DNA of 64,000 nucleotides. It comes from Sipunculus nudus (lineage: Eukaryota > Annelida > Sipuncula > Golfingiida > Sipunculidae). A program made the position numbers and the translations under genes. Below are positions 41,086 to 52,130 of this stretch, piece by piece. A model generated the notes under the pieces. It was not told where the DNA came from. It was given only the letters and a program-made list of their open reading frames with translations, and ran no database searches. The DNA is taken from NCBI GenBank assembly GCA_026874595.1, contig CM049306.1, positions 109,846,142 to 109,910,141 on the forward strand, in the 5' to 3' direction. The stretch's first letter is position 1; each line of letters opens with the position of its first letter.

Positions 41086-41200
41086 GAAGGTGATGTTTGT
41101 ACTGAGAATAGGACATCCAAGCCAGTCCTCATCATGTAATGTTGATCTGGTGTCAGGAACAACAAGCAAACACATCTTACTACAATACACAGTCAATAAG
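41086..41200 (+). CDS. RELN: Reelin-like protein, third-last coding exon
   Basis: The predicted exon begins after a pyrimidine-rich acceptor ending TTTCCAG (41,085) and ends at AAG|GTTAGT (41,200). Apart from one leading base, the reading frame is open and gives K-V-M-F-V-L-R-I-G-H, then a Cys at residue 17, then ILLQYTVNK. In reelin, an extracellular matrix glycoprotein that signals through lipoprotein receptors, repeat domains contain a beta-strand rich segment of this kind leading into NxGxxW. The next exon supplies the G-I-D-W in phase 0. The array ends only about 24 bp upstream. In this frame a TGA occurs in the adjoining monomer, so the exon cannot extend far left. A weaker acceptor at GACAG (41,069) is the alternative start. 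The upstream exons lie beyond the window. Confidence 0.75.
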
Positions 41201-41797
41201 GTTAGTTTTACACTTGATAATTGCAAGGGTGGATTAAATGGAAACGGAAATATCAAACTCCAGTATGGCCAAAAGGCTGCCATTTTGAGGATATAGGTAT
41301 CTGGGGGCCCTGACTGTCACACCATTAGGGTTCCAATCATTTCTAGCTCTCCAGTAGGATCCCTTTTCAACATTTTCTGTATTAACATTAATTAAGATCC
41401 CTGGATCATCAATCTATCAGTCATTCTTTTTATAATTTCTGCTAACAACTACCCTGTTTTGTTTTATACTTTAGGTAAACTCCATCAGATTTATTTGTAT
41501 TAAGAGTTTAAGCATGTGTTGATCTAGCTTGTGTAAATTTCCCTTGGTGATCCAGCTGGAACTATATCCTTGCCAAACTGTTGCTGGTTCATAATAACCA
41601 GGTCAGCCATGCATAGGCCACCTATGGATGTAAATTTATGTCAATTTAAAACATTTTACTGCACCATACACCCACACTGGAGATTAACCAAATAAGAAAT
41701 TTAAAGGAAATGATAAATGTATTCCCATATTACTTAAATACCCTTGATTGGTTAAACAATCTGGCCTGTTGCATGAAGTATATTTTGTTATTTTCAG
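41201..41797 (+). other. Short intron of the reelin-like gene
   Basis: AT-rich sequence between the GTTAGT donor and the TTTTCAG acceptor. I see no repeats shared with the rest of the window and no ORF of note. Confidence 0.7.
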
Positions 41798-41976
41798 GGA
41801 ATTGATTGGCCAATAATTGCCTCCCATGATCCAAAAGATTTCTTACGACCCCATAGAGTTTCTTATGACATTCCAGTAGACCCCGATGGTGTTGGGGTTC
41901 AGTTACGCTGGTGGCAGCCCAGGCATGGAGGGCCTGGCAAGGACCAGTGGGCCATAGACCATGTAGAAATAGTGAA
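41798..41976 (+). CDS. RELN: Reelin-like protein, penultimate coding exon (end of the last reelin repeat)
   Basis: The exon is bounded by TTTTCAG at 41,797 and GTAAGT at 41,977. It encodes 59 codons plus two bases, starting G-I-D-W-P-I-I and containing the hallmarks [23 protein letters not shown] and [11 protein letters not shown]. From memory, the C-terminal repeat of vertebrate reelin has the same order, with the near-identical RWWQPRH and DQWA-DHVE cores, so the family call is strong. Splice phases agree on both sides: phase 0 in, two bases out. The intron before it is 597 bp and the one after is 3,105 bp. Human numbering cannot be assigned without an alignment. Another gene with reelin-type repeats is the main alternative, but the position right before the stop codon fits reelin itself. 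Confidence 0.88.
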
Positions 41977-44900
41977 GTAAGTCATGTTTATTCTATTTAA
42001 TGAATAAATAAAAGATTTCATTATATTATATGGTGGAATAACCAATGAATGCTATAACTTTTGAAGCACTGTATATTTTTCCCTGAAATTTGACCAATCC
42101 TTTGTACTACATTAACAAGAACAATAATTAAAGTCAGGAAAATCCAATCAGCATAACACACCACATTCAATAATAAAGCATTTCATTATCACAGCAACTG
42201 CATGAATAATTTATTAGTTAACAACCATTTGGTATCTGTCTTAGCAGAATGTGAAAGTGGACTTGTGGGGAGCATGTGAGTGCATGACAGGCTTTAACTT
42301 TTACAGGCTTTAACTTTTACAAGCCTCACCTTTGGATAGACCTAGGGTTCTTTTCTGTCTGAGATAAAGTATTAATTTAATAATTAAAATATGATGAAAT
42401 TGGTATCACAGTGTATTAAAATGAGTTTTTAGCTCAGCTGACTATAAGTCATCTGAGCTATAGTCGTGGTCCATTGTCCGTCGTCCGTCCTTCTGTTCGT
42501 CTGTCCATCTGTCTTGCCGGCCGTCCGTCCGTAGATGTGGCCAATTTTGAAACCTTTAGACCTAGGAATCCAAAATTCGGCATAATGTTAGATGTCCCCA
42601 AGATCTCCTACCAAGCAGAAAACTGGGTCTTTGCAACTTTGTTCCTTTGAGAAATTAAGGAAAAACCTCAATTTTTTATTAAAAACCTATTTTCACACTT
42701 CAGGACTGCCGAATATAAAAACCACTCATCTGTTTTTCCTTGTATTTACCATAAATATTCCTCTATATAGTTCCTATGTACATGCCAGAAATTATGTCTG
42801 TATTATTTAATTTAAAAAAGTAATGGGCCCAAACATAATGCATTTTGTAAAAAATCAGGAAAGATATTTGATCACTTAACACAAAAAAATGTTAAAGCTA
42901 TGGACCTTTTTTCCAGTAATATAACTTTAATTAATCAAAATTAAATTATATACCCAAAATTAGATGAAAATCTTTTAAATTTTTTAAAATATTAATAAAA
43001 ATAAAAAATTGGTACCTTAAATTTTGCCCAAATTTGACCATGGCACGTTTTTTTCCTGTAAGTACTGTGGAATTGATTTTCACAGCATGTTTTTGTTAGC
43101 ATTTCAACTGTTAACACCAAAAATTTGAAACCAGTTGATCAAAAACTGTAGATTTTATTCAAGTTTTCAAGCACCATGTAACATATTGTTTACATCAAGC
43201 TAGTGTTATGCAGTTTGCAAGAGCTCAGCTCCCCAGCTTCAGCTCTAAGTTCCTTAAATTTGGCATACAGTTAGATGTCTCCAAAATCCCCTACCATGCC
43301 AAGAATTTGGTCACTAGGACTTAATACCTTCGAGATATTAATGAAATACTTCATTTTTCCATTAAAAACCCATTGTTACACTTCAAGACTGCCTAATATC
43401 AAAACCACTGATCTGAATTTAATCATATATTGCTGGGGATTGCTGAAGCTAGAGATTTTTTTTGTCAGGGATGTAACATTATTTAAACATGATTCAATTG
43501 AATACCCAAAATTAGTTCTGAATTTTTCAAATTTTATAAGTTATTAGTATAAATATAAAATTAGTACCTTAAATTTTGCCCAACTTTGACCATGGCATGT
43601 TTGTTTCCTGTGAGCACTGTTGATATAATTTTCATATCATGCACAAATAAGGATTTCAGCTTTTTAGTTTAGAAAGCTGAAAGAAATTGGCCAAAAATTG
43701 TAGCTTTTATTAATGTTTTTTATGAGACCCTGTCAGACTTTGGCTCTCTCCAGCCCCTCTTGAGTCACCTGTATTATGCATGCTTGAGGCGAGGCATACA
43801 CAGAATCCAGGCAGCTTATGGCCAGCCAGAGTTGATCCAGGTGTCCAACCCAACTCATCTAGTAGTTTTAACCAACAACATAACAATAAACAATTAATTA
43901 ATAAATTTTTATAGGTTTCTAATAACAAATTAAAGAAAAATAGAAAAGGAATTTGTTAGTTTATAATAACAGGAAATTAACTTGCAGTTACTGATGATAT
44001 AAGAATTTTGTATGGATGGGTAGAATGTCACGTATTCCAAATAACACCATGCAATCACCTATGGCATTTTTCAGTTCAATTTTAATGATAAAGAAGTAAA
44101 TCATATTATTCATTACTAATCATTAGGGATCATATGAAGGAAATTAATGATAGACAAAGATGCAGTTGATAATATTAATCTAGATTCCTACTGTGTCTAG
44201 TGTGTACATTGATGTGAAATTAGTCCAAAATGAATTTTTTACAGTTATTTTTTAATATAAATAAAAGCCATAAAACCAGGTACTTATGATCATTATTTAA
44301 ATGTGTGAATTTTGTATTTTCTGGATTCTCAACATCATTGTTTGGTGAAAACTGAATAAATACCAGACATGGTGCGAATACTTTGTAATTGTATTTAAAT
44401 ACGAATATGATTATGTACTCCATTATAAAATTTCTTGCATAAAGAATGGGAATTCAGGTAAAAATGAAAGTATATGAATACTCGTGCAAATACTTTCAAA
44501 ATGTATTCATGAATGCATTCATGAATATATTCTTTAATATTATTTTAATAATCATTTCATTTATATTTCATTTTAAAAAATCATATGATTCTCTTATTTT
44601 TTAATAAAAATTATATTTGGGACAATATTTGTAATTTTTTTTAATAAATAGTTAAACTCTTATATTATATGTTCTGCTTATAAGTTATATGGCCAAGTCA
44701 AAATCTGTGTGACAATAGTACTCGATTTGTTAATAAAATAAATGAAATCAATCCTCTTCTCCAAAGGTACTATCAAAATCATACATAACCTAGACAACAA
44801 CAACTCATAATACCAGCATGTGCCTCATTTCTAAATAATATTTTTTTATCATATATTACAGCTGAGCGTCGTGACCCATAGGTCCCTTGTTTAATCATTA

Positions 44901-45081
44901 AATGTCATGGGCTGGAATTTTTTATTTTATCAAGATCAGGAACTGTTTCTTTAGTATGATACAGTCCTCAAATAGCTGTTGTAATCACAAATCTAGTTCC
45001 TATACCAAAGATAGTTTTTTGTGTCTAATACAAGCTGTAAGACATCATGCAATGTTTACAACTTCCTTTTTTTCCCCTCAG
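41977..45081 (+). other. Last intron of the reelin-like gene, carrying a 2.5-kb repeat insertion
   Basis: It opens with GTAAGT and closes with a poly-T/C acceptor. About 450 bp after the donor is unremarkable AT-rich sequence. Then 42,426-44,894 is the inverted sister copy of a mobile-type element found at 58,959-62,758. The final 187 bp before the acceptor is single-copy in this window. Confidence 0.65.
42426..44894 (+). mobile_element. Non-coding repetitive element, copy L, in the reelin intron
   Basis: The left end is TTTTTAGCTCAG running into an imperfect hairpin (AGCTCAGCTGACT...AGTCATCTGAGCT) and a GTCC/GTCT-rich tract at 42,477-42,535. The right end is the sequence up to CCCTTGTTTAA at 44,894. 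The reverse complement matches 58,959-62,758 at both ends and through most of the body. For example, reverse-strand 44,220-44,423 and forward-strand 59,464-59,667 read as near-identical 67-residue strings, about 5 differences by eye. This copy is about 1.3 kb shorter than its partner and lacks one internal module. It has no transposase or reverse transcriptase reading frame, so the class is unknown. Confidence 0.7.
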
Positions 45082-45136
45082 CACAAGACCGGAGCCAGCC
45101 TATTACAGCCCTAGTCATCGGGGATACTGGAGCTAG
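45082..45136 (+). CDS. RELN: Reelin-like protein, terminal coding exon with stop codon
   Basis: A strong acceptor (long T/C tract ending CTCAG at 45,081) is followed by a frame that joins the two leftover bases AA of the previous exon to form Asn. Translation gives NTRPEPAYYSPSHRGYWS and then TAG at 45,134-45,136. The tail is 18 residues after VEIV, Tyr/Pro/Ser-rich, with only two Arg and one His. Vertebrate reelin ends in a longer, strongly basic C-terminal region at this point, so the tail is shorter and less basic here. The exon is inferred from splice signals and phase, not from strong similarity. An unannotated alternative final exon is possible. Confidence 0.65.
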
Positions 45137-45589
45137 TAACAACACTTCCACTTGTGGTAGTGAGATATATCTACTGGGCCAAAGGCACATAACATTGAGT
45201 TATAATCTAATTCATCTATATATTAATAATATATATTATTTTTTTATTCATGATAACTAATATTAAAGAAGTGATGTATTAACACATTGAAAATGAATAT
45301 ATTTTAAAATCATGATACATATATGAGAATTTATTATAAATTGCTATTCTTTAGATGAGTGTGTCATGCTAGAGAATTTATATATTTATAACAGAATTTA
45401 AATAAGTCATAACCATGTATATAACAGCTGATAATATTATTATCCTTTTTTGTTATTTCCTTTGTATATTAATAAAATGGTTATCTTGTACAACTTGCAG
45501 TTTTTTTTTTTTAGTGTTTGTAAGTTTGATGGTCCAAACATAGTCAAATGAAAACACTGGAAGTAATTGTGTTCGAAAAATGATTGTGG
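45137..45589 (+). other. Probable 3' UTR of the reelin-like gene and short downstream gap
   Basis: AT-rich single-copy sequence after the stop codon. A canonical AATAAA sits at 45,471-45,476, and GT/T-rich sequence follows at 45,498-45,525, as expected for a cleavage region. The next repeat element begins at 45,590. Confidence 0.55.
45471..45476 (+). promoter_or_regulatory. Polyadenylation signal AATAAA
   Basis: Exact hexamer about 335 bp after the predicted stop codon, with a T-rich then TGTTTG-type downstream element about 25-50 bp later. In AT-rich DNA this hexamer is common, so position is the main support. Confidence 0.5.
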
Positions 45590-45939
45590 AGTTTTTAGCT
45601 CAGCTGACTATTAAGTCATCTGAGCTATAGTTGTTGTTCATTGTCTGTCCAACGTCCATCTCTCCGTTCTGTTAGACTGGCACATTTTGAAACCACTAGA
45701 CCTACAAATCCAAAATTCAGCATAATGTTAGATGTCCCCAAAATCTCCTAACATACCAAAAATTGGGTCAATAAGAAATAATTCTTCAGAGATATGTAGG
45801 AAAAACTTTAAATTTCCATTAAAAACCTATTATCATGCTTCAGGACTGCCTAATATCAAAACCACTTATCCGTTTTTTAGCGAACCTGTGAGCCAATGGG
45901 ATGGTGTGGCGTTGTCCAATGTCTGTCGTCCGGCATCCG

Positions 45940-46800
45940 TCTGTACGTTAACCCATACTATCTTGAAAACGACAGGAGCTAGCATCACAAAATTTTGCCA
46001 TTGGAAAAACTCTATCGGATTATGCTTATTTTTTTACTAACTGCATTTTCTTAGATTTTATAGAGAAAAAGCTAAAAAACCTTTAAAAATCTTCTCCTCC
46101 AAAACAGTCCAGCCAAATTGTTCATTATTTCACAGAAATAATCTCTCATACCTTCTCTCTCAAGTTTGTTTGAATGGTTCAAGTTCAGGGAATTTTGGCT
46201 GAGTTACAGGAAGTTGAACTTAGTCATCTGTCCAGAAAAGCATACATAAATGACAATCTCAGAAATGGCCGGAGCTATCATCACTAAATTTAATGCCAGT
46301 GTTGGTCACCTGAGTCATTTATGAAATTCAGGTATTGGTGGCGCCACCTGCATTGACCTTTCTTGTATGGGGGTCATTGGTCATCTTTACATTAACCCAT
46401 AATTTCTCAGGAATAGCAGCAGCTAACATCCCAAGCTTTTATGCAATAATCTGTCACATATCAAATGTTGTTGGATACAGCTTATTTTTTTTTGCTATAT
46501 TCATTTACTTAGATTTTATAGGGAAAAAGCTAAAAAACCTTTAAAAGTCTTCTTCTTGTAAACTGTCCATCCAAATTGTTCAATATTTTACAGAAATGAT
46601 CCCAGAGGTGAGCTGAATTTTGGTGGAGTTTTGCAAATTTGAACTTAGTCATTTTGCCAAGTAAGCAAACTGACATAGCAATCTCAGAAATGACTGGAGC
46701 AAGCATCACCAGATATTGTGCAAATGTTGGTCACATGACTCATATTCGAAATTGCAGATTTTGTGGCGCCACCTACATTGACCTGTTTTTTATGGGGGAA
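45940..46800. repeat. Two degenerate copies of a 430-460-bp module
   Basis: Paired landmarks repeat 427-461 bp apart: TTAACCCATA at 45,949 and 46,393; AGATTTTATAG at 46,053 and 46,514; AGAAATG-C-GGAGC at 46,261 and 46,687; and the GTGGCGCCAC core at 46,338 and 46,763. Copies are clearly diverged. No ORF is conserved between them. Confidence 0.7.
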
Positions 46801-47390
46801 ACCTCATAATTTTAGCCTCTTTCAGCTTAAAAATGTTTATGATGAAACTGTCAAGTTGAATCCCTCAATTTTTACAAGAATTATCCAAGAACATGGTTCT
46901 TTCAATCATATAAGAATAGATTGAGTTTGTTGAGTCGTGAAAAGCTTAATTTGGTCTTATGCCCAGTATCAAGTCTATTTCAAACTGTGGACTGCAGTAG
47001 TGTTCTTCTACTAAATTGTTGCTTCAGTTATAACTTCTGTAACATTGCACAAAAAATTATTCTTAGGTTGCCTTTGTTCAAGTTATCTTGAATGATATTT
47101 GGCATAAATATTGGACCTGTAACAATAAAAGGATTCTATCTTTTATTATTTTAGATATTTTGATAAAAAAAAAGTCTTATGAATAGCTTCTTCAGTTTGA
47201 AAAAAAAGGATTTTGGCCTAAGTCTTTCAGTATGTGTACACAGATTTACCAACAGGCCAAGATTGTGTCTGTATCTTTAAATAGGTTGAGAAACTGCCAA
47301 CTGTTTCAGAGTTGGCAACAGTTCAACAAAGTTCATTCAGTGCAGCCAGATACATGTCAAGAGTTCAATCAGTGCAGACAAGTTCAAGGC
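46801..47390. other. No recognisable gene; AT-rich interior of the composite element
   Basis: I see short homopolymer runs and one AGAGTTCAATCAGTGCAG motif near 47,318 that recurs downstream. There is no coding signal. Confidence 0.6.
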
Positions 47391-47500
47391 ATGTGATCAC
47401 CTCATGGATGTCATGTGAACACCTCATGGGCACCATGTGATCACCTCATGGGTTGCATGTGGTCACCTCATGAGTATTATGTGATCACCTCATGGGTTTC
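47391..47500. repeat. 22-bp minisatellite, five copies
   Basis: Five consecutive 22-bp units share the frame ATGTGATCACCTCATGGG with 4 variable bases at the end. Unit two has GAACAC and unit four has GGTCAC in place of GATCAC. It ends where ATGCCCCTCAGG breaks the period. Confidence 0.85.
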
Positions 47501-47559
47501 ATGCCCCTCAGGGCTGCATGTGGAGCCAATCTGTGAGCTTATGCAATGGTGGGACTACA

Positions 47560-47885
47560 ATTTCAGATTTGACAACAGGCAAAAGGTCTGGATTTATAGC
47601 TTTGGCAGACTGTCAACTGTATCAGATTAGGCAACAGGTCAAGAGTTCACTCAGTGCAGCCAGGTATTGGTCAAGAGTTCACTCAGTGCAGTACCTGCAT
47701 TCTATTTATAGCTTTGGCAGCTGCCCACTGCATCAGATTTTGCACCAAAGTTCAGCCTAGATCTATTTATAGCTTTGGCAGACTGCCAACTGTGTCAGCT
47801 TGTGCAACAGGTCAAGAGTTCACTCTGTGCAGCCAGGTGCAGGTCAAAAGTTCACTCTGTCTAGCCAGGTGCAGGTCTGCCTTTC
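47560..47885. repeat. Degenerate tandem modules with TATAGCTTTGGCAG
   Basis: The landmark TTTATAGCTTTGGCAG occurs at about 47,592, 47,705 and 47,765. The landmark AAGAGTTCACTC-GTGCAG occurs near 47,640, 47,672 and 47,813, with a weaker form near 47,847. The spacing is irregular, so this is an old, rearranged tandem repeat. Confidence 0.65.
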
Positions 47886-48069
47886 TCACCTGAGCCTGGT
47901 CAACCCAATGCATCAGACTCAAGTAAATTTGATGTATTGGCCTGATTTTTTTACCTGTCTATGTGTCTTTGATGGCTTTCTCGTTCACAACACAGGTGTC
48001 TTCTTCGACAATGACTTTTGCACAGTGAATGTGCTGGCTTATTTCTACAGATGAATTTGATATATCAGC

Positions 48070-48890
48070 CTGAAATTGGGAATATTTATACATAACGGAT
48101 AGCTTGGTAGTATACAAGACTGGTGGTGCCACCTACAATAATTTTGCACAGTGTATGGCCCTGCTTATTTCTCAGGAGGGGTTCGATATATCTGTCTGTA
48201 ATTGGGCATATGTATAATCTCTGATAGCTTCCTTGTATACAAGACTGGTGGTGCCAGCTATAATCATTTTTGTGTTGTGTGCACCAATGCCAGAATCTCT
48301 GCAGTGTGTTTGTGTAATTGTGTCTTATTCAAAATGTTTAGTACTTGCATTGTTCATATACGTATGTTCATATAATGGTCCAGCATTGAAGCATTATACC
48401 TGGTGTATATCCCATTGAACAGGTTCGCATTAGGCCTGTAGGCCTTGTCTTAATATTTACCAGAAGTAATCTTGTATATATTTCCTATATATATGCCAGA
48501 AATTAAGTCAGTTAAGTATAATTGTATCCGCCAAAATGAAGTTTTCCCTGAGCTTTCTCGATTTTATGACAGGTGGCGCCACCTACATTCAGGTTTACTC
48601 TGCAGACATCCAAGCTCATATCTCCCGAACCCTTTGACCGATTGGGCCAAAATTTTGCATGTGTATAGATCTCATATAGCAAAACTGGTGGCGCCACCTG
48701 CAACAATTTATGCACCTGTTCATTTGCCTTGGGATAAAATCACTCATATCTCAGCAGTGTTTGACTTATCCACCTGAAATTTTGCAGGTTTATACATCCT
48801 GGACAATTTTCTCATTTTATGACAGGTGGCACCACCTACATTCATGTTTACACTGCAGACATCCATGCTAATATGCAACACGCATCACTC
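48070..48890. repeat. Degenerate modules around GGTGGCGCCACC
   Basis: The palindromic core or a one-base variant appears at 48,124, 48,247, 48,572, 48,687 and 48,826. Each is followed by C-TACA or C-TGCA and a T-rich stretch, and usually preceded by ACAAGACT or TATGACA. The copies at 48,572 and 48,687 are perfect 12-base palindromes. Confidence 0.7.
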
Positions 48891-49150
48891 TATTCCCCTT
48901 GCCACTTAATCCATGCCTCACTTCACCCGTCCCACTCTGATTTCTGCAGATACACATAGTTGCTTGTCGACTACCCATATTCTAGTTTTAAAATGTCCTA
49001 GTCTGAAACTTGCAGGTCCGAATTGTCCATTTTGCTGAAATCATGACTCGGATAGATATGCAGGACTTAAAAGGATCAATATTAAATTTAAAAAAAATAA
49101 ACCTCCATTCATACTCCCAAACTTTGCACAGTTTCGCATTAGGCCTGTAG
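48891..49150. other. Low-similarity stretch with a duplicated TTCGCATTAGGCCTGTAGG motif
   Basis: The motif TTCGCATTAGGCCTGTAGG occurs at 48,424 and again at 49,134, about 710 bp apart, so the two points probably mark edges of a duplicated module. Nothing else is recognised. Confidence 0.5.
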
Positions 49151-51730
49151 GCCTCATTAATTATTCTTGGGGGTATTTACGAGCCCTATAGCTCGGAGAA
49201 TATGGGTAACAGAGACCTAATTTCAGGATTCCAAGGAGATTTTCCATTAGTCTCCCTGGATATCAAGTGAGAAGATTCTAGGTTTGGCAGTTACGGTTTG
49301 TGCCATGTTAACAAATGACCACTTCATTTGAAGATCTCATAAATAGAGAAATTTGCCTAAAAATTGAAAAAAATATAGGTGGCACCACCAGTGTACAGGA
49401 ACTGATGAAATACTCCATGATCAATATGCATGCTAAGTATCATGGTCATCAGTGCATTACTTATTCAGATACTGGAGTTTTTGTATCACATTATAGAAAA
49501 CTTTTGCCAAGCGACAGTGTGTATCCACCGAAGTCAGAGTGGTACAGGTGGAGTGAGGGATGGATTGAGTGGTATGTCACACCACTCCTGAATATAGTCC
49601 ACTAAAACTCTGAGAAAAGGGCATTTATTTAATCAACAAAAACACCTGATGCCACCTGTTTGGTTTATGAGAAAACTCTCCAAGACGGATTGACATGCCA
49701 AATTTCAGACCAATACCTTGCACCATTCCTAAGATATGAGCAATTTTCACCCAAAGCAAATGTAGAGATTGACACCACAGGAAAATAATTGCAGATGGCG
49801 CCTTTAGTCTTGAGTACAACATGGAGGAGTCCAAGATATATGGACATGCACAATTTCAGGCCAACAGGACACACCACTCCTAAGAAAAGAGCAGTAATTT
49901 ATTCTACAGAAACAGAAAGGTGAGAGGCGCCACCTGTCTAGTTTAAGAGAAACTTTCCAAGATGGATGGATATGCCAAATTTCAGACCAATACCTTGAAC
50001 CACTTCGGAGATATCAGCAATTTCCACCCAAAGCACACGTACGGATGGACACCACCAGAAAATGATTGCATATGGCACCACCAGTCTTGAGTACATGATG
50101 GAGGAGTCCACGATCTATGGAATTGCACAATTTCAGGCCAATACCAAAAGCAAATATACAGATGGACTCCACATGAAAATTATTGCAGATGGCGCCACCA
50201 GTCTTGTTTACGAGACGGAGGTGTCTAGGATCTATGAATATGTACAATTTCAACCCAATACATTGAAGAACCACTTAGAAGAACAGATGGGAAAAGCACA
50301 GATGGATGCTACGCAAAAAGTATTGTAGGTGGCGCCACCAGTCGCGATTACAAGATGGAGAGATCCAAGATCTATGGACATGCAAACTTTCATCTCAATA
50401 CTATGAGACACTCCTGAGATATCGGCTGTTATCTAATAGACACCCAGATTCAGACTGCACAGAATGGATTGCAGGTGGTGTCACCTGTCCTCATTATGCA
50501 CAAATAAGGTTAGGAAACGACTATGCCGGGTAACGGAAAGATCGATCCAAGGGTCTCAGAGGAGTTCTCCAGAAACGAACATATTTTGTATCACATTTTT
50601 AATTATTTCAGGGGTACTTAAAAGTCCTATAGCTCAGAGGATATGGGTAACAGAGACCTAATTTCAGATTGCCATGCATTCACTGGTTACGATTGGTGCC
50701 CTGTTACATGATGAGGCTGTATTTGAAAGTCTCAAAACAAAAAAAAATGCATACAAATTAAAAGAAAATATAGGTGGCACCACCAGTCTGCAGGAACTGA
50801 TGAAACACTCCATGATCAATATGCATGCAAAAAAACATGGCCATCAGTATATTAGTTATTCAGATACTGCAGCTTTGGTTTCACATTTTAAATTATTCTT
50901 AGGGGTACTTACGAGCCCCATAGCTCAGAGGATATGGGTAACAGAGACCTAATTTCATGTTTCCATAGAGACTTTTCATGGACCTCCCTCAATTTCAAGT
51001 AAGAAAATTCCAGGTCCAGTGGTCACGATTTGTACCCTGTTAACAGATGACAGCTTCTTTTAAAGTCTCAAAAATAAAGAAAATAATTTGTAAAAATTGG
51101 GAAAAATACAAGTGGCACCACCAGTTTGCAGGAACTGATGGAACACTCCATGATCAATATGCCTGCAAAGAATCATTGTGATCAATGCATTAGTTATTCA
51201 GATACTTGAGCTTTAGTATCAAATTTTGCATTATTCTGGGGGGTACTTCGGAGCCCCATAGCTCAAAGGATATGGGTAACAGAGACCTAATTTCAGGTTT
51301 CCAAGGAGATTTTTCATTGACCTCCCTGGATATTAAGTATGAAGATTCCAGGTCCAGTTGTTACAATTTGTGCCCTGTTAGCAGATGACAGTTTCATTGC
51401 AGGTCTGAAAAAAAAAAATTGTATAAATTGGAAAAAAATACAGGTGGCTCCACCAGTTTGCAGGAAGTGATGGAACATCCCATGATCAATATTCATGCAA
51501 AGAATCATGGTGATCAATGCAGTAGTTGTTCAGATACTTGAGCTTTTGTATCAAATTTTGCATTATTCTCAGGGGGTACTTCAGAGCCCCATAGCTTGAA
51601 GGATATGGGTTACAGAGACCTAATTTCAGTTTTCCAAGGAGATTTTTTAATGGACCTCCCTGGATGTCAAGTTTGAAGATTCCAGGTCCAACGGTTATGA
51701 TTTGTGCCCTGTTAACGGACGGCCAGACGG
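49150..51730. repeat. Tandem degenerate repeats, about 335-bp and about 136-bp modules
   Basis: A 290-338-bp unit begins with GGGTACTT..GAGCC-CATAGCTC and runs through GATATGGGTAACAGAGACC and a GGTGGCACCACCAGT core. Its copies start near 50,612, 50,902, 51,240 and 51,575, with a separate one at 49,168. Between 49,620 and 50,400 a second module recurs about every 115-153 bp, marked by AATTTCAGACCAATACC or AATTTCAGGCC (49,703; 49,852; 49,979; 50,131; 50,247; 50,386). The open frames here are short and not conserved between copies, so I call no gene. Confidence 0.75.
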
Positions 51731-51795
51731 ACGGATGCTGGACAAAGGGTGATCGCTACAGCTCAGATGACTTTTAGTCATCTGAGCTAAAAACT

Positions 51796-52130
51796 GGCTC
51801 AAGATCACCAGTCTTCAAACATGTCTGAGGCCTTGGTGGAAACAATGTGTGTCACATGTGAAAAGAAAAGATAGGGTACTTCAAAAGTTATTGGGTTCAC
51901 AAAAATCCTATTAATAGGCAGATTTTGTGCAACTTATAATCCGACATCTGTCATCTTGATTTTCAGAAAGATACATCTATCTACTTGAGAAACAATTGCC
52001 TTTTTTTTAACCAAATATAGATATATTCAAGGTCAAGGCCACTCATAGAAAAGGTCATGACCCAAATCTAAATAGACTTGATCCTTTAACTCATTACTGT
52101 ACATGTGCATAATATGAAAGTAATATGTCC
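51796..52130. repeat. Fragment of an AGGTCA-containing dispersed repeat, left of the hAT insertion
   Basis: The stretch around 52,005-52,122 (ATATTCAAGGTCAAGGCCACT, then GGTCATGACCC, then CATGTGCATAAT) resembles copies at 55,060, 56,700, 57,330 and 58,230. Its continuation is found immediately right of the hAT element (57,780 onward), which shows that the hAT landed inside one copy of this repeat. Confidence 0.65.
52123..52130. repeat. Left target-site duplication of the hAT element
   Basis: ATATGTCC directly precedes the inverted repeat start at 52,131. It pairs with ATATATCC at 57,772-57,779 (7 of 8 bases). Eight bases is the length expected for hAT transposition. Confidence 0.7.

Larger units (their letters stand above)
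45590..51795. mobile_element. 6.2-kb non-coding composite element with hairpin-like inverted ends
   Basis: The two ends are inverted copies over about 40 bp. The left end at 45,590-45,632 starts AGTTTTTAGCTCAGCTGACT, and the right end at 51,752-51,795 is its near complement ending GAGCTAAAAACT. Each end is itself an imperfect palindrome and is followed inward by a GTCC or GGAC-rich tract (45,640-45,670; 51,718-51,745). The interior has no transposase-like frame. It is a chain of degenerate tandem modules listed separately. No convincing target-site duplication is visible at the edges. It may be a foldback-type or other non-autonomous DNA element, or two solitary termini that frame unrelated repeats. 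Confidence 0.55.

Noticed and set aside
141-41139. Dozens of ORFs of 67-627 codons with 24-residue repeats on both strands, as protein genes
   Set aside because: They are the satellite read in frame. Opposite strands are open equally, stops arise at a CpG in many monomers, and 70-bp units shift the frame.
41002-41296. ORFs of 84-93 codons spanning the array edge on both strands
   Set aside because: They read through the satellite boundary and intron. The supported coding part is the spliced exon 41,086-41,200.
44220-44423. Conserved 67-codon gene (reverse strand; near-identical string at 59,464-59,667)
   Set aside because: Both lie inside the duplicated repetitive element, are AT-driven, and have no recognisable domain; DNA-level duplication explains the match.
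46337-50339. Retroviral-type primer binding sites, since TGGCGCC resembles one
   Set aside because: The match ends after 7 bases, the motif is a palindrome repeated many times, and no LTR precedes it.
49315-51517. ORFs of 60-96 codons across the 49-51.5-kb repeats
   Set aside because: Frames are not kept between repeat copies and no domain is visible.
50610-51640. tRNA genes or tRNA-derived SINEs, because TAGCTCAGAGGATATGGG resembles a box A
   Set aside because: No matching box B (GGTTCGAxxCC) or cloverleaf at the right distance in any of the repeated copies.
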